Below, one piece after another: positions 42,941 through 52,342 of a stretch of 64,000 nt of DNA. Every line of letters begins with the position of its first letter. Position 1 is the first letter of the stretch. The translations under genes were made by a program, and so were the position numbers. Below the pieces are notes generated by a model. That model made no database searches. It saw only the letters and a program-made list of their open reading frames with translations, and was not told the origin of the DNA. Location of the stretch: the NCBI GenBank assembly GCA_003248865.1, contig QFPK01000011.1:1-64000 (forward strand), written 5' to 3'. The DNA comes from Sphingomonas sp. GTDB lineage: Bacteria; Pseudomonadota; Alphaproteobacteria; Sphingomonadales; Sphingomonadaceae.

Positions 42941-44283
42941 GTAACCGGCCCAGCCAGAACTGGTCAGGGCAGAATCGCGCCTACCCCACGCGACGTCTGG
43001 TGATCCTGCTGGCCGCACTGCTGCCCGTCTCCCTGCTGCTGGCCGTGATGCAGCCGGCGTTGTGGCTGATCGCGCCCGCGCTGCTGTTGCTGGTGGCGCT
43101 GCTCGCGCTCAGCGACTGGGTCTGGGCGCCGCCGCAATCCGCCCTGTCGCTGGCGCTGGATTATCCCCCCGGCGCCGATGTCGGCTCCACGGTTCGCTTC
43201 GATGTCGCCGCCCGCTTCGCCCGCACCTCACCGGGCCGGCTGGAGCTGGCGACTGATAGGGATAACTTGCTGGACCATTCGGGCGCGCGGGCTACCGCCG
43301 ATTTCGCGGATGGCGAAGCCTCTACCCAGTTCGAGATGCGCGCGAACGGCCGCGGAATCGCACAGCTCCGCTGGCTGTGGGCGCGCTGGCAGGGGCCGCT
43401 GGGGCTGATGTGGCGCCAGCGGCGGAGCGACATGGACGCCCGCATCGCGATCCTGCCCGACATGGCGCCGACCCGGCGCGAAGCCAGCGCCGCCATGGCC
43501 GCGCACCAGTTCGGCCAGCGCAGGCAGAACCGGCGGGGGGAGGGGGGTGAATATGAATCGCTCACCGATTACCGCCCCGGCATGAGCCGCCGCTCCATCG
43601 ACTGGAAGCACAGCGCCCGCGCCACCCGGCTGGTCGCGCGGGAATATCGGCTGGAACGCAACCAGCACCTGCTGCTGGTGGTGGACAGCGGCCGTGCCAT
43701 GTCGGAGCCCGTGGCGGGAATGGCTCGGGTGGACCGCGCAGTCGCCGCCGCCATGCAGATCGCCTTCGCCGCCTTGCGGGACGGCGATCAGGTGGGATTC
43801 CACGCCTTCGATTCACGCCCGCAGGTGCAGTTGCCACCGGTATCGGGCCCGCGCGCCTTCACCGCGATCCGCCATGCGGCGGCGGCCGTGCGCTGTTCTG
43901 ACCGGGAGGCGAACCATGTATTCGGCCTCACCAGCATCGCCGGGAAGCTGGGGCAGCGCGCGACGCTGCTGATCTTCACCGAATTCACCGACATGGCCGC
44001 AGCCGAGCTGATGCTGAGCGCCGTCGCCCCGCTGTTGCAACGCCACCTGCTGCTGTTCGTGCTGCAGAAGGATAGCGAACTGGAGGCGCTGGCCGCCCAC
44101 GCGCCTGAGACGCTCGACGATATCAGCCGCGCAGTCGCAGCCGGCGCGCTGCTGGAGGAGCGCCGGCTGGTGATCGCGCGGCTGCGCCGCATGGGGGCGG
44201 AAGTTGTGGAGGCCCCGGCGGGAGAGGCAGGCACCTTCGCGATCGACCGCTATCTGCATCTGAAGCAGCGGGGCCGGATATGA
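42937..44283 (+). CDS. DUF58/vWA-like protein paired with MoxR
   Basis: A 448-residue protein with two N-terminal helices (about 21-60) and a DUF58 core. The conserved DUF58 segment is GGEYESLTDYRPGMSRRSIDWK, followed by a vWA-like DSGRAM/DGDQVGF pattern. The start is a TTG at 42937 overlapping the MoxR stop (TTGA). The following SpoIIM gene starts inside its stop (ATGA). DUF58 proteins are the usual substrate or partner of MoxR ATPases. Deduced to act at the inner membrane. Confidence 0.88.
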   Translation: MSNRPSQNWSGQNRAYPTRRLVILLAALLPVSLLLAVMQPALWLIAPALLLLVALLALSDWVWAPPQSALSLALDYPPGADVGSTVRFDVAARFARTSPGRLELATDRDNLLDHSGARATADFADGEASTQFEMRANGRGIAQLRWLWARWQGPLGLMWRQRRSDMDARIAILPDMAPTRREASAAMAAHQFGQRRQNRRGEGGEYESLTDYRPGMSRRSIDWKHSARATRLVAREYRLERNQHLLLVVDSGRAMSEPVAGMARVDRAVAAAMQIAFAALRDGDQVGFHAFDSRPQVQLPPVSGPRAFTAIRHAAAAVRCSDREANHVFGLTSIAGKLGQRATLLIFTEFTDMAAAELMLSAVAPLLQRHLLLFVLQKDSELEALAAHAPETLDDISRAVAAGALLEERRLVIARLRRMGAEVVEAPAGEAGTFAIDRYLHLKQRGRI

Positions 44284-45284
44284 ACGCGCAGGCCGAGCGC
44301 CCCGTCGACGGCATGACCGGATTCCGCGCAGCCCACGAACCCGGATGGCGCCGACTGTCCGACATCGCGGCGCAGGCAGAGCGCAAGTCGGTGAAATCGC
44401 TGTCGGACGAGGATCTGATGGCGTTGCCCTTGCTCTATCGCGAATTGCTGTCGTCGCTCTCCGTCGCGCGGGAGGCCTCCCTGGATCGCGCGCTGATCGG
44501 CTGGCTGGAGCAGCTGGCGGCGCGCAGCTATCTGCTGATCTATGGCGTGCGCACAGGGCTGTTGTCCCGGCTCGGCAGCTTCTTCGCGCAAGACCTGCCG
44601 CGCTGCGTCCGGATGTTGTGGCGGGAGATCGTGGCCGCGACGCTGCTGCTGGCCGTCGGCACGCTGGTGGGCTGGTTGCTGGTGGCGCAGGACCCCTCCT
44701 GGTATCCGAAGCTGATGCCGGCGGATCTCGGCGGCGGCCGCAACTTTTCCTCCAGCAAGGCCGAACTGGAGGCCGTGCTGGGTGGCCGTGACGAGGGGCT
44801 GATGGTGTTTTCCGCCTTTCTGTTCACCCACAACAGCAAGGTCGCGATCATGTGCTTCGCGCTTGGCTTCATGCTGGGGCTTCCCACCATGGTGCTGCTG
44901 GTGATGCAGGGTGTCACCACCGGCGCGCTGTTCGCGCTCTATGCCAGCCACGGCCTCACGCTGGAGCTGTTCGGCTGGATCATGATCCACGGCAGCACCG
45001 AAATCCTCGCCATTCTGCTGGCAGGCGGCGCCGGAATCCGCATCGGGCTCGCCGCGCTGTTTCCGGGCGAGGTCGGCCGGATGGAGGCGATCCGCACGGC
45101 CGGCCGCACCGGCGGCACGGTGATGGCCGGCGTGGTGCTGATGTTGCTTCTGGCTGGCGTGATCGAAGGCGTTGGGCGGCAAACCATCACCGACATGGGT
45201 GCGCGACTGGCGATCGGCGGCGGGCTGCTCGCCTTCTGGCTCAGCTATTTCACCCTGGCGGGGCGCGACGATGGCGCGCGCTGA
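44280..45284 (+). CDS. Stage II sporulation protein M-like membrane protein
   Basis: A 334-residue protein with a soluble N-terminal region (about 1-110) and six membrane helices beginning near residue 115, of the SpoIIM/DUF95 type. The motif SAFLFTHNSKVAIMCFALG and the following GVTTGALFALYA and LEL-FGW-IMIHG-TE segments are typical. In spore formers SpoIIM works with SpoIID/P in peptidoglycan remodelling; here the organism does not sporulate, so the role must differ. It overlaps DUF58 (ATGA) and the RDD gene (14 bases). Confidence 0.82.
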   Translation: MNAQAERPVDGMTGFRAAHEPGWRRLSDIAAQAERKSVKSLSDEDLMALPLLYRELLSSLSVAREASLDRALIGWLEQLAARSYLLIYGVRTGLLSRLGSFFAQDLPRCVRMLWREIVAATLLLAVGTLVGWLLVAQDPSWYPKLMPADLGGGRNFSSSKAELEAVLGGRDEGLMVFSAFLFTHNSKVAIMCFALGFMLGLPTMVLLVMQGVTTGALFALYASHGLTLELFGWIMIHGSTEILAILLAGGAGIRIGLAALFPGEVGRMEAIRTAGRTGGTVMAGVVLMLLLAGVIEGVGRQTITDMGARLAIGGGLLAFWLSYFTLAGRDDGAR

Positions 45285-46101
45285 AACCCGGCACATCCGC
45301 ACGCCCGAAGGCGTGCCGCTGGGCATCCGCCCGGCCGACATGGGGGCTCGCATCGGCGCCTGGCTGCTGGACCAGCTGATCCTGTGGGGCAGCATGGCCC
45401 TGCTGGCGCTGCCGCTGATTCTGGGGGCCATCCATATTCCGGGCTTCGGCGGCGAATGGACTCTGGTTGCGTTGCTGCTGCTGCATTTCGGCTTCTCCAA
45501 CGGCTATTTCATCGTGATGGAGATGGGCCCCCGCGGCGCCACATTCGGCAAGCGCCGGGCCAGGCTGCGTGTGATCGCAACCGATGGATCTCGGCTGACG
45601 GCGGATGCGGTGATCGCCCGCAACCTGATGCGCAATCTGGAATTCTCTCTGCCGCTCAGCATCACGATCGGTGCGCTGGGGAACAGCGGCCTTCTGGCGC
45701 TGATGGCTCTGTTGTGGACCGGGGTGTTCCTGATCTTTCCCTTCATCAGCCGCGATCATCAACGCATCGGCGATCTGCTGGCCGGCACGCTGGTGGTGGA
45801 AATGCCGCGCCGCGACCTAGAGGCGCCGCCCAGCAGCATCGACGGCAACTGGAGCTTTACCGATGCCGAGCTCGACATCTATGGCGCGCTGGAACTGGCG
45901 AAGCTGGACGAAGTGCTGGAAGCCGGCGACATCGACGTGATGGCGCGCGTGGCCGATGCGATTCGCGACCGCACGGGAATCCGCCGCCGCGGGCCCGACG
46001 GGCCATTCCTGCATGCGTATCGCTTGGCACTGCGTGAGCGGCTGCAGAAAGGCATGTTGTTCGGCCGGTTGAAAGAAAGGCGGGTGGGTAGCGAGGCATA
46101 G
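45271..46101 (+). CDS. RDD-family membrane protein
   Basis: A 276-residue protein from the ATG at 45271. The RDD domain begins with R-x-GAWLLDQLILW and contains ATFGKRRARLRVIATDGSRLT plus RDHQRIGDLLAGTLVV, all characteristic. A polar C-terminal tail of about 95 residues contains a second helical region (DGNWSFTDAELDIYGALELAK). The family includes Na+/H+ antiporter-like members, but no function is proven. It is the last gene of the MoxR operon. Downstream, about 30 bases after its stop, a short GC stem followed by seven T's (46132-46138 region) could terminate the operon. Confidence 0.75.
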   Translation: MARAETRHIRTPEGVPLGIRPADMGARIGAWLLDQLILWGSMALLALPLILGAIHIPGFGGEWTLVALLLLHFGFSNGYFIVMEMGPRGATFGKRRARLRVIATDGSRLTADAVIARNLMRNLEFSLPLSITIGALGNSGLLALMALLWTGVFLIFPFISRDHQRIGDLLAGTLVVEMPRRDLEAPPSSIDGNWSFTDAELDIYGALELAKLDEVLEAGDIDVMARVADAIRDRTGIRRRGPDGPFLHAYRLALRERLQKGMLFGRLKERRVGSEA

Positions 46102-46243
46102 CCCGACACAGCACCGCGGACAGCGGGAATGGCATTTTTTTCGGCTGCAACCGAACTTTGTCTTGCGTCCGCCACACTTCGTCCGCGATTAAGGGTTTGA
46201 GCGCAAACGCTTGAGGCCGCTGGCGAAGGAGCTAACGACCCCG

Positions 46244-49177
46244 ATGACACCGCAACATCTGTTGCTGCTGACCATGGCGCTGCCGTTTCTCGGCAGCTTT
46301 GCCGCCGCTTTTCTACCGACCCATGCGCGCACGCAGGCGACGGTGCTGGCGGGTTTGATTGCTGTGGTTGGCGCCATGATGATCGGCAGCCTGTTCCCTG
46401 CGGTGACAGGCGGCCAGAAACTCCTCAGCATCACGCCCTGGTTGCCGTCGCTCGATCTCAATCTCACCTTCCGTCTCAGCGGCGTGTCCTGGCTGTTCGC
46501 CATGCTGGTGCTGATCATGGGCGCGCTCGTGATCCTCTATGCCCGCTATTATATGTCGGACGAGGATCCGGTGCCGCGCTTCTTCTCGTTCCTGCTCGCC
46601 TTCATGGGCTCGATGCTGGGCGTCATCCTGTCGGGCAACCTGATCCAGATTGCCTTCTTCTGGGAAATCACCAGTCTCTTTTCGTTCCTGCTGATCGGCT
46701 ATTGGCATCATAATCAGGGCGCACGGGATGGGGCCCGAATGGCGCTGCTGGTGACAGGTCTGGGCGGCATGTGCCTGCTGGTGGGTTTCTTGTTGCTGGG
46801 TCAGATCGCAGGCGGCTATTCGCTGGACTTGGTGCTGGCATCGGGGGACGCGATACGCGCCAGTCCGCATTATCCGCTGGCTCTTGCGCTTATCCTGCTT
46901 GGCGCCTTCACCAAGAGTGCGCAGTTTCCGTTCCACTTCTGGTTGCCGCACGCGATGGCCGCACCCACTCCGGTTTCAGCCTATCTGCATTCCGCCACCA
47001 TGGTGAAAGCGGGGGTGTTCATCCTGATCCTGCTTTGGCCCGTGCTGTCTGGAACAGACCTCTGGTATTTCGCCGTTACGCCCATCGGATTGGCGACATT
47101 GCTGATCGGAGCGTGGGTGGCGATTTTCCAGCAGGATCTGAAGGGCCTGCTGGCTTATTCCACGATCAGCCATCTGGGCCTCATCGTGCTGCTGTTGGGG
47201 TTGGGAAGCCCGCTTGCAGCCGTCGCGGCCATCTTCCACACCGTGAACCATGCCACCTTCAAGGCCTCCCTGTTCATGGCGGCCGGCATCATCGACCATG
47301 AGACCGGCACGCGGGACATCCGCAAGCTGGGTGGCCTCTGGCGCTTCATGCCCATAACGGCGACTTTGGCGATGGTGGCCGCTGCCGCAATGGCGGGCGT
47401 GCCGCTGCTGAACGGCTTCCTGTCAAAGGAAATGTTCCTTGCCGAGGTGCTGGAGGATCACAGCGGCACGATCATCGACCGGTTGCTGCCCTGGCTTGCC
47501 ACCATCGCCAGCGCATTCGCGGTGATGTACTCGATCCGCTTCATCCATCAGGTGTTCTTTGTGGCCCCGCCGGAGCCGCTGCCGCGCCAGCCGCACGAGC
47601 CCCCGCGCTGGATGCGGCGCCCCATCGAGATTCTGGTGTTGGCCTGTCTGCTGATCGGTATCTTCCCGGCCGCGACCATGGGCCCGTTCCTCGCAGCGGC
47701 TGTGCGCGATACTTTGGGAGACCAGACCCCGGCTTACAGCCTCGCCATGTGGCATGGCTTCAACCGTCCTTTGTTCCTCAGCCTGACGGCATTGGGGGGC
47801 GGCCTTCTTCTCTACATTGTTTTCGGAGGCCGACTGAACGCGGTGACGACATCGCCCGTGGTTGGCCGGCTGAAAGCCCGGCGCACATTCGAAGCGGCTC
47901 TGGAGCGGATTATCGCCATCGCGGGCTGGCTGCACGGCGTGGCGGGTACGAAGCGGTTGCAGCCGCAACTGCGCGTTCTCACGATCTTCGCGCTGTCGGC
48001 CGCTGCGCTGCCTTTCCTCTTTTTCGGCTACTCGGCGGGCGGTGAAACCTGGACAGGACTGGATCCGGTGTTCGCCCTAGTGTGGTTGATCGGTGGAAGC
48101 TGCGCGATAGCTGCGGCCTGGACGGCAAAATTCCACAGGCTGGCCGCCCTGATTCTCGTGGGCGCAGCGGGGCTTGCCACCTGCCTCAGCTTTGTCTGGC
48201 TGTCGGCGCCAGATCTCGCATTGACCCAGTTGCTGGTGGAGATCGTGACGACGGTTCTGCTGCTGCTCGGCTTACGCTGGCTGCCAAAGCGCAAGCCCGA
48301 CATATGGCCGGATACCCACATGCCGTTCAAAGTGATCGTCCGGCGTGGTGGAGATCTCGCCATTGCGGTTGCGGCGGGGCTTGGCATGGCGGCCGTTGCC
48401 TATGCAGTGATGAGCCGCCCTGTCACCGACAGCATCGGCGACTTCTTTACCCAGAACGCCTATTCGCAAGGTGGCGGGACCAATATCGTCAATGTGATCC
48501 TTGTCGATTTCCGTGCCTTCGATACGCTGGGTGAAATCACTGTGCTTGCCATTGTGGCGCTTACGGTCTTCTCATTGTTGCGTCGTTTCCGTCCTGCGGC
48601 GGATAGCATCGAAACACCCGAACAACAGAGGGTGCAGGCCGACTTCGATTTCCGCCACGCAGATCGGGAGGTGGGCGACACGCTGGCGGATGCACTGATG
48701 GTGCCCCGCCTGATCATGCAATGGATGTTCCCCGTGGTCATTGTGCTGGCGGCCTATCTGCTGCTGCGCGGGCACGACATGCCCGGGGGCGGCTTTGCGG
48801 CCGGCATCACCATGTCGATCGGTATCATCCTGCAATATATGGCAATGGGAACTCGCGAGGTTGAGGACAAGCTGATGGTGCTGCCCCTCAACTGGATCGG
48901 GATCGGTCTGTTGGTCGCAGTCTTCACTGGCGCCGGAGCCTGGTTGTTTGGCTACCCGTTGCTCACCACATGGTTCAGTTATCTGGAAGTGCCGCTGATC
49001 GGCAAGGTGCCCGCTGCCAGTGCGTTGCTTTTCGATATCGGGGTCTTTTCCGTGGTGGTCGGTTCAACGGTACTGGTGTTGATTGCGCTTGCCCACCAAT
49101 CCATCCGCACACCACGTGCTGTGCGCCCGGCAGAAGATGCACCAGAGCCGGCCCACACGGTGGAGGGATCCGCCTGA
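46244..49177 (+). CDS. mrpA: Mrp Na+/H+ antiporter subunit A fused to B (MrpAB)
   Basis: A 977-residue membrane protein. The N-terminal 500 residues are the NADH-quinone oxidoreductase (NuoL)-like core (SAQFPFHFWLPHAMAAPTPVSAYLHSATM), followed by the MrpA C-terminal and DUF4040 region, and the last 150 residues carry MrpB (MPGGGFAAGITMSIGIILQY). MrpA and MrpB are thus fused, as in group-2 Mrp (Pha-type) operons of Alphaproteobacteria. The ATG at 46244 is preferred over the TTG at 46211. It overlaps mrpC by one base. Confidence 0.93.
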   Translation: MTPQHLLLLTMALPFLGSFAAAFLPTHARTQATVLAGLIAVVGAMMIGSLFPAVTGGQKLLSITPWLPSLDLNLTFRLSGVSWLFAMLVLIMGALVILYARYYMSDEDPVPRFFSFLLAFMGSMLGVILSGNLIQIAFFWEITSLFSFLLIGYWHHNQGARDGARMALLVTGLGGMCLLVGFLLLGQIAGGYSLDLVLASGDAIRASPHYPLALALILLGAFTKSAQFPFHFWLPHAMAAPTPVSAYLHSATMVKAGVFILILLWPVLSGTDLWYFAVTPIGLATLLIGAWVAIFQQDLKGLLAYSTISHLGLIVLLLGLGSPLAAVAAIFHTVNHATFKASLFMAAGIIDHETGTRDIRKLGGLWRFMPITATLAMVAAAAMAGVPLLNGFLSKEMFLAEVLEDHSGTIIDRLLPWLATIASAFAVMYSIRFIHQVFFVAPPEPLPRQPHEPPRWMRRPIEILVLACLLIGIFPAATMGPFLAAAVRDTLGDQTPAYSLAMWHGFNRPLFLSLTALGGGLLLYIVFGGRLNAVTTSPVVGRLKARRTFEAALERIIAIAGWLHGVAGTKRLQPQLRVLTIFALSAAALPFLFFGYSAGGETWTGLDPVFALVWLIGGSCAIAAAWTAKFHRLAALILVGAAGLATCLSFVWLSAPDLALTQLLVEIVTTVLLLLGLRWLPKRKPDIWPDTHMPFKVIVRRGGDLAIAVAAGLGMAAVAYAVMSRPVTDSIGDFFTQNAYSQGGGTNIVNVILVDFRAFDTLGEITVLAIVALTVFSLLRRFRPAADSIETPEQQRVQADFDFRHADREVGDTLADALMVPRLIMQWMFPVVIVLAAYLLLRGHDMPGGGFAAGITMSIGIILQYMAMGTREVEDKLMVLPLNWIGIGLLVAVFTGAGAWLFGYPLLTTWFSYLEVPLIGKVPAASALLFDIGVFSVVVGSTVLVLIALAHQSIRTPRAVRPAEDAPEPAHTVEGSA

Positions 49178-49521
49178 TGGAAATCATTCTCGCACTCGCC
49201 ATTGGCGTTCTCACTGGGTCGGGCGTCTGGCTCCTGCTGCGCCCGCGCACCTTTCAAGTCATCATCGGGCTCGCATTGTTGTCCTATGCGGTCAATCTGT
49301 TCATCCTCGCCATGGGCCGGCTACGCATCGATGCGCCACCGATCTTGCGCAAGGGTGTGCCGGTTGATCCATCCGCCATTGTCGATCCCGTGCCGCAGGC
49401 ACTGGTGTTAACAGCTATCGTCATTTCCTTCGCAACGACCGCGCTGATGCTGGTGGTGCTGCTTGCGTCGCGCGGGCTTACCAACACCGACCATGTGGAT
49501 GGAGAGGAGAAGCAGCCATGA
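49177..49521 (+). CDS. mrpC: Mrp antiporter subunit C
   Basis: A 114-residue protein with three helices, homologous to NuoK (QVIIGLALLSYAVNLFILAMG and PVPQALVLTAIVISFATTALML). It is one subunit of the Mrp Na+/H+ antiporter complex. The start overlaps the mrpA stop as TGATG and its stop overlaps mrpD by ATGA. Confidence 0.92.
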   Translation: MEIILALAIGVLTGSGVWLLLRPRTFQVIIGLALLSYAVNLFILAMGRLRIDAPPILRKGVPVDPSAIVDPVPQALVLTAIVISFATTALMLVVLLASRGLTNTDHVDGEEKQP

Positions 49522-51122
49522 CAGGCTGGCTGCACCACCTCATCATTCTTCCCATCGTGTTGCCCATGGTGGCGAGCGCGATCATGCTGCTGGTCAGCGA
49601 TCGCTACAGGCAAGGAATAGCACTGGTCACCACGGCATTGCTCGTCGCCGTTGCCGCGGCACTGCTGATGCAGACCATCGCGGCGCCGCTCGGCGAGCCG
49701 TGGGTTGGCTCGTATCGGCTGGGCAACTGGGCCGCACCATTCGGGATCGTGCTGGTGGTCGACCGTCTCTCTTCCATGATGCTGACGCTGACAGCGGTGC
49801 TGGGTTTCACCTCACTGCTCTATGCGCTGGCGAGATGGGACCGCGCAGGGCCGCGCTTCCATGTGCTGTTCCTGCTGCTGCTGATGGGGCTGAACGGCGC
49901 CTTCCTGACAGGTGATGTGTTCAACCTGTTTGTTTTCTTCGAGATATTTCTCGCTGCTTCCTATGGCCTCGTCCTCCACGGGTCCGGGCAGGAACGGGTG
50001 AGCGCCGGCTTCCATTACATCAGCATCAATGTCGCGACCTCTCTGCTGTTCCTGATCGGTGTCAGCATTCTCTATGGTGTCACCGGTACCCTGAACATGG
50101 CCGACCTTGCGGTTCGTATTCCCGAAGTCGCACCCGAAGACGTCACCCTGCTGGAAGCCGGCGCCTCGATCCTGGGCATCGCTTTCCTCGTGAAGGCTGG
50201 CGCCTGGCCTCTCGGGCTATGGCTGCCCCGCACCTATGCTGCCGCCGCCCCGCCTGTTGCCGCCATGTTCGCTATTATGAGCAAGGTGGGGATCTACATC
50301 ATCCTGCGACTGTCCATGCTGCTGTTCGGGGACGAGGCCGGGCTTGCGGCCAGTTTTGCCGATGACTGGCTGCTGATCGGCGGCATGGCGACCATTGCGT
50401 TCGGGGCTGTCGGTATCCTGTCCGCGAACACTCTCACGGGGATTGCTGGTTATTATATTCTCGTTTCGTCGGGCACGTTGCTGGCAGCAATCGGTACAGG
50501 CAGCAATCGGGTGTTGGCGGGCGCACTCTTCTATCTCGTCAGCTCCACGCTAGCGATCAGCGCCTTCTATCTGGTGGTTGAACTGGTTGAGCGCGGCAAT
50601 GCCGGGGAAGAGGCACCAACATCGGAGCCCGTTTTCGAAGACGAATATATAGGCGCCCATGCCGTGGAAGAGGACAGCGAGATTGGCGTTGCCATCCCCG
50701 CCACGCTTGCCATCATCGGGGGTGGTTTTGCCTTCTGCGCGCTGCTGCTGTCCGGCATGCCGCCGTTGTCGGGTTTCATTTCCAAGTTCGCCATAATCGA
50801 TGGCCTGCTGGCGCAGCAGGAGGCGGTTTCGCCGCAGACCTGGCTGTTGATCTTTCTGATCATGGGCGCCGGTTTTGCTGCGCTGGTCGCAACGGTTCGC
50901 GCAGGTATCGATCTCATCTGGGCTCCGGACGAGAACCAGACCCCCGCGCTGGCAATCGTGGAGGCTGTGCCTGTCGCCATTCTGCTGGGGATCTGCCTGT
51001 CGCTCATGCTGTGGGCCGGGCCGGTGATGTCCTTCATGGAAGGAACGGTCAGAAATCTCGACAACCGGGCCGTCTATTCCGGCGCCGTGATGCCGCATCC
51101 TCCGAAAGAGCCGCAACAATGA
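49518..51122 (+). CDS. mrpD: Mrp antiporter subunit D
   Basis: A 534-residue NuoN/M-like polytopic protein with about fourteen helices; the proton-pathway motifs GVFNLFVFFEIFLAASYGLVL and FLVKAGAWPLGLWLPRTYA carry the conserved Glu and Lys. A hydrophilic insertion (about 375-395, EEAPTSEPVFEDEYIGA) lies between helices. It is translated from an ATGA overlap with mrpC and overlaps mrpE. Confidence 0.93.
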   Translation: MTGWLHHLIILPIVLPMVASAIMLLVSDRYRQGIALVTTALLVAVAAALLMQTIAAPLGEPWVGSYRLGNWAAPFGIVLVVDRLSSMMLTLTAVLGFTSLLYALARWDRAGPRFHVLFLLLLMGLNGAFLTGDVFNLFVFFEIFLAASYGLVLHGSGQERVSAGFHYISINVATSLLFLIGVSILYGVTGTLNMADLAVRIPEVAPEDVTLLEAGASILGIAFLVKAGAWPLGLWLPRTYAAAAPPVAAMFAIMSKVGIYIILRLSMLLFGDEAGLAASFADDWLLIGGMATIAFGAVGILSANTLTGIAGYYILVSSGTLLAAIGTGSNRVLAGALFYLVSSTLAISAFYLVVELVERGNAGEEAPTSEPVFEDEYIGAHAVEEDSEIGVAIPATLAIIGGGFAFCALLLSGMPPLSGFISKFAIIDGLLAQQEAVSPQTWLLIFLIMGAGFAALVATVRAGIDLIWAPDENQTPALAIVEAVPVAILLGICLSLMLWAGPVMSFMEGTVRNLDNRAVYSGAVMPHPPKEPQQ

Positions 51123-51607
51123 AGCGGTTACTTCCCTATCCTGGCTTTGCAGCTGCGCTGCTGGTGATGTGGCTGCTACTATCGCAATCGCTGTCGCTTG
51201 GTCATTTCCTGCTCGGTGGCATGATCGCCCTGCTGGCAACCTGGGCAATGTCCTCCCTTCAGCCGGAGCCCGTTCGAATCCGACCGAGCCTTGCCATCCC
51301 ACGCCTTGCGTTCATCGTGCTGGCGGACATCTTCCGCTCCAATCTGGCGGTCGGGCGCATCATCCTGTTCGGAAAGCCGACACGCCACCGTTCCGGCTAT
51401 CTGCAGTTGCCGCTCGATCTGCGCAGCCAGTATGGCCTCGCTATTCTGGCCATCATCCTCACCGCGACACCGGGCACGCTTTGGCTGCAGTATGATCGAT
51501 CGCGCTCCATCTTGCTGCTGCATGTGCTGGACATGGTCGATGACCAACAGTGGATCGATCTTATCAAGAACCGTTACGAACGCCTGCTGATGGAGATATT
51601 CGAGTGA
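51119..51607 (+). CDS. mrpE: Mrp antiporter subunit E
   Basis: A 162-residue protein with two or three N-terminal helices and a cytoplasmic C-terminal half (TPGTLWLQYDRSRSILLLHVLD), typical of MrpE. It starts at the ATG at 51119, overlapping the mrpD stop, and ends in a GTGA overlap with mrpF. Confidence 0.92.
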   Translation: MKRLLPYPGFAAALLVMWLLLSQSLSLGHFLLGGMIALLATWAMSSLQPEPVRIRPSLAIPRLAFIVLADIFRSNLAVGRIILFGKPTRHRSGYLQLPLDLRSQYGLAILAIILTATPGTLWLQYDRSRSILLLHVLDMVDDQQWIDLIKNRYERLLMEIFE

Positions 51608-51888
51608 ACGCGACCTTGTTCCTCGCACTGGCGATCACTGCCTCCCAGATCATACTGGGCTTCGCCATGGCCTGCGCGACCTGGCGGGTGATCGCCGGCC
51701 CCCGCGCGCAGGACCGGGTGCAGGGGCTCGATACCCTCTACGTGAATGCCATGCTGATCCTTATCACCTTCGGTATCCAGACGGGCCGCACACTCTATTT
51801 CGAGTCCGCGCTGGTGATCGGCATGCTGGGTTTCACAGGTACAGTTGCGTTGGCGAAATTCCTGATGCGCGGCGAGGTGATCGAATGA
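51604..51888 (+). CDS. mrpF: Mrp antiporter subunit F
   Basis: A 94-residue protein started by GTG at 51604, with three helices and the conserved RVIAGPRAQDRVQGLDTLYVNAM segment. A Mrp subunit needed for complex stability. Coupled to mrpE (GTGA) and to mrpG (ATGA). Confidence 0.92.
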   Translation: MNATLFLALAITASQIILGFAMACATWRVIAGPRAQDRVQGLDTLYVNAMLILITFGIQTGRTLYFESALVIGMLGFTGTVALAKFLMRGEVIE

Positions 51889-52232
51889 CACAGGCCCCCG
51901 ATCTTCCGCTGTGGGCGGCGATCCTGACCGCCTTCTTTCTGCTGGCGGGCGCGCTCATCACCGCTGTCGGCTCCTTGGGCCTTATCCGCCTGAAGAATTT
52001 CTACGAGCGCGTCCATGCCCCCACGCTGGGGACGACGCTGGGGGCGGGGGGGGTGCTGATTGCCTCCATGATCTGCTTTTCAGTGCTACGGGACAGGCCT
52101 GTGGTACATGAAGTTCTGATTGCCCTGTTTCTCACCATCACCACACCCGTTACGCTGATGCTTCTTGGTCGTGCGGCGCTCTATCGAGACAGGACGGAGC
52201 AGCAGGTTGATATCCCACGCGACTTCGACTGA
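51885..52232 (+). CDS. mrpG: Mrp antiporter subunit G
   Basis: A 115-residue protein with three helices, containing VGSLGLIRLKNFYERVHAPTLGTTLG, the MrpG signature. Last gene of the operon. With this, A(B), C, D, E, F and G are all present, so the antiporter should be complete. Confidence 0.93.
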   Translation: MTQAPDLPLWAAILTAFFLLAGALITAVGSLGLIRLKNFYERVHAPTLGTTLGAGGVLIASMICFSVLRDRPVVHEVLIALFLTITTPVTLMLLGRAALYRDRTEQQVDIPRDFD

Positions 52233-52240
52233 CTCTGCAT

Positions 52241-52259
52241 TGCTTCCGTTTTGGAAGCA
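52241..52259 (+). terminator. Hairpin at the end of the mrp operon
   Basis: TGCTTCC (52241-52247) pairs with GGAAGCA (52253-52259) around GTTTT, eight bases after the mrpG stop. No clear T-tract follows. It probably marks the 3' end of the operon transcript. Confidence 0.5.
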
Positions 52260-52342
52260 GTAAAGGCGAATGACGGCATCTAATCTCCATAGCAGATCAG
52301 GTTCATAAAGGGGCCAGTAGTTTTCTGGAAAGGCCCACGCAC

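Noticed and set aside
46102..46243. A clear intrinsic terminator between the RDD and mrp genes
   Set aside because: Only a four-base stem precedes the T run, so it is too weak to annotate as a separate feature and is mentioned under the RDD gene.
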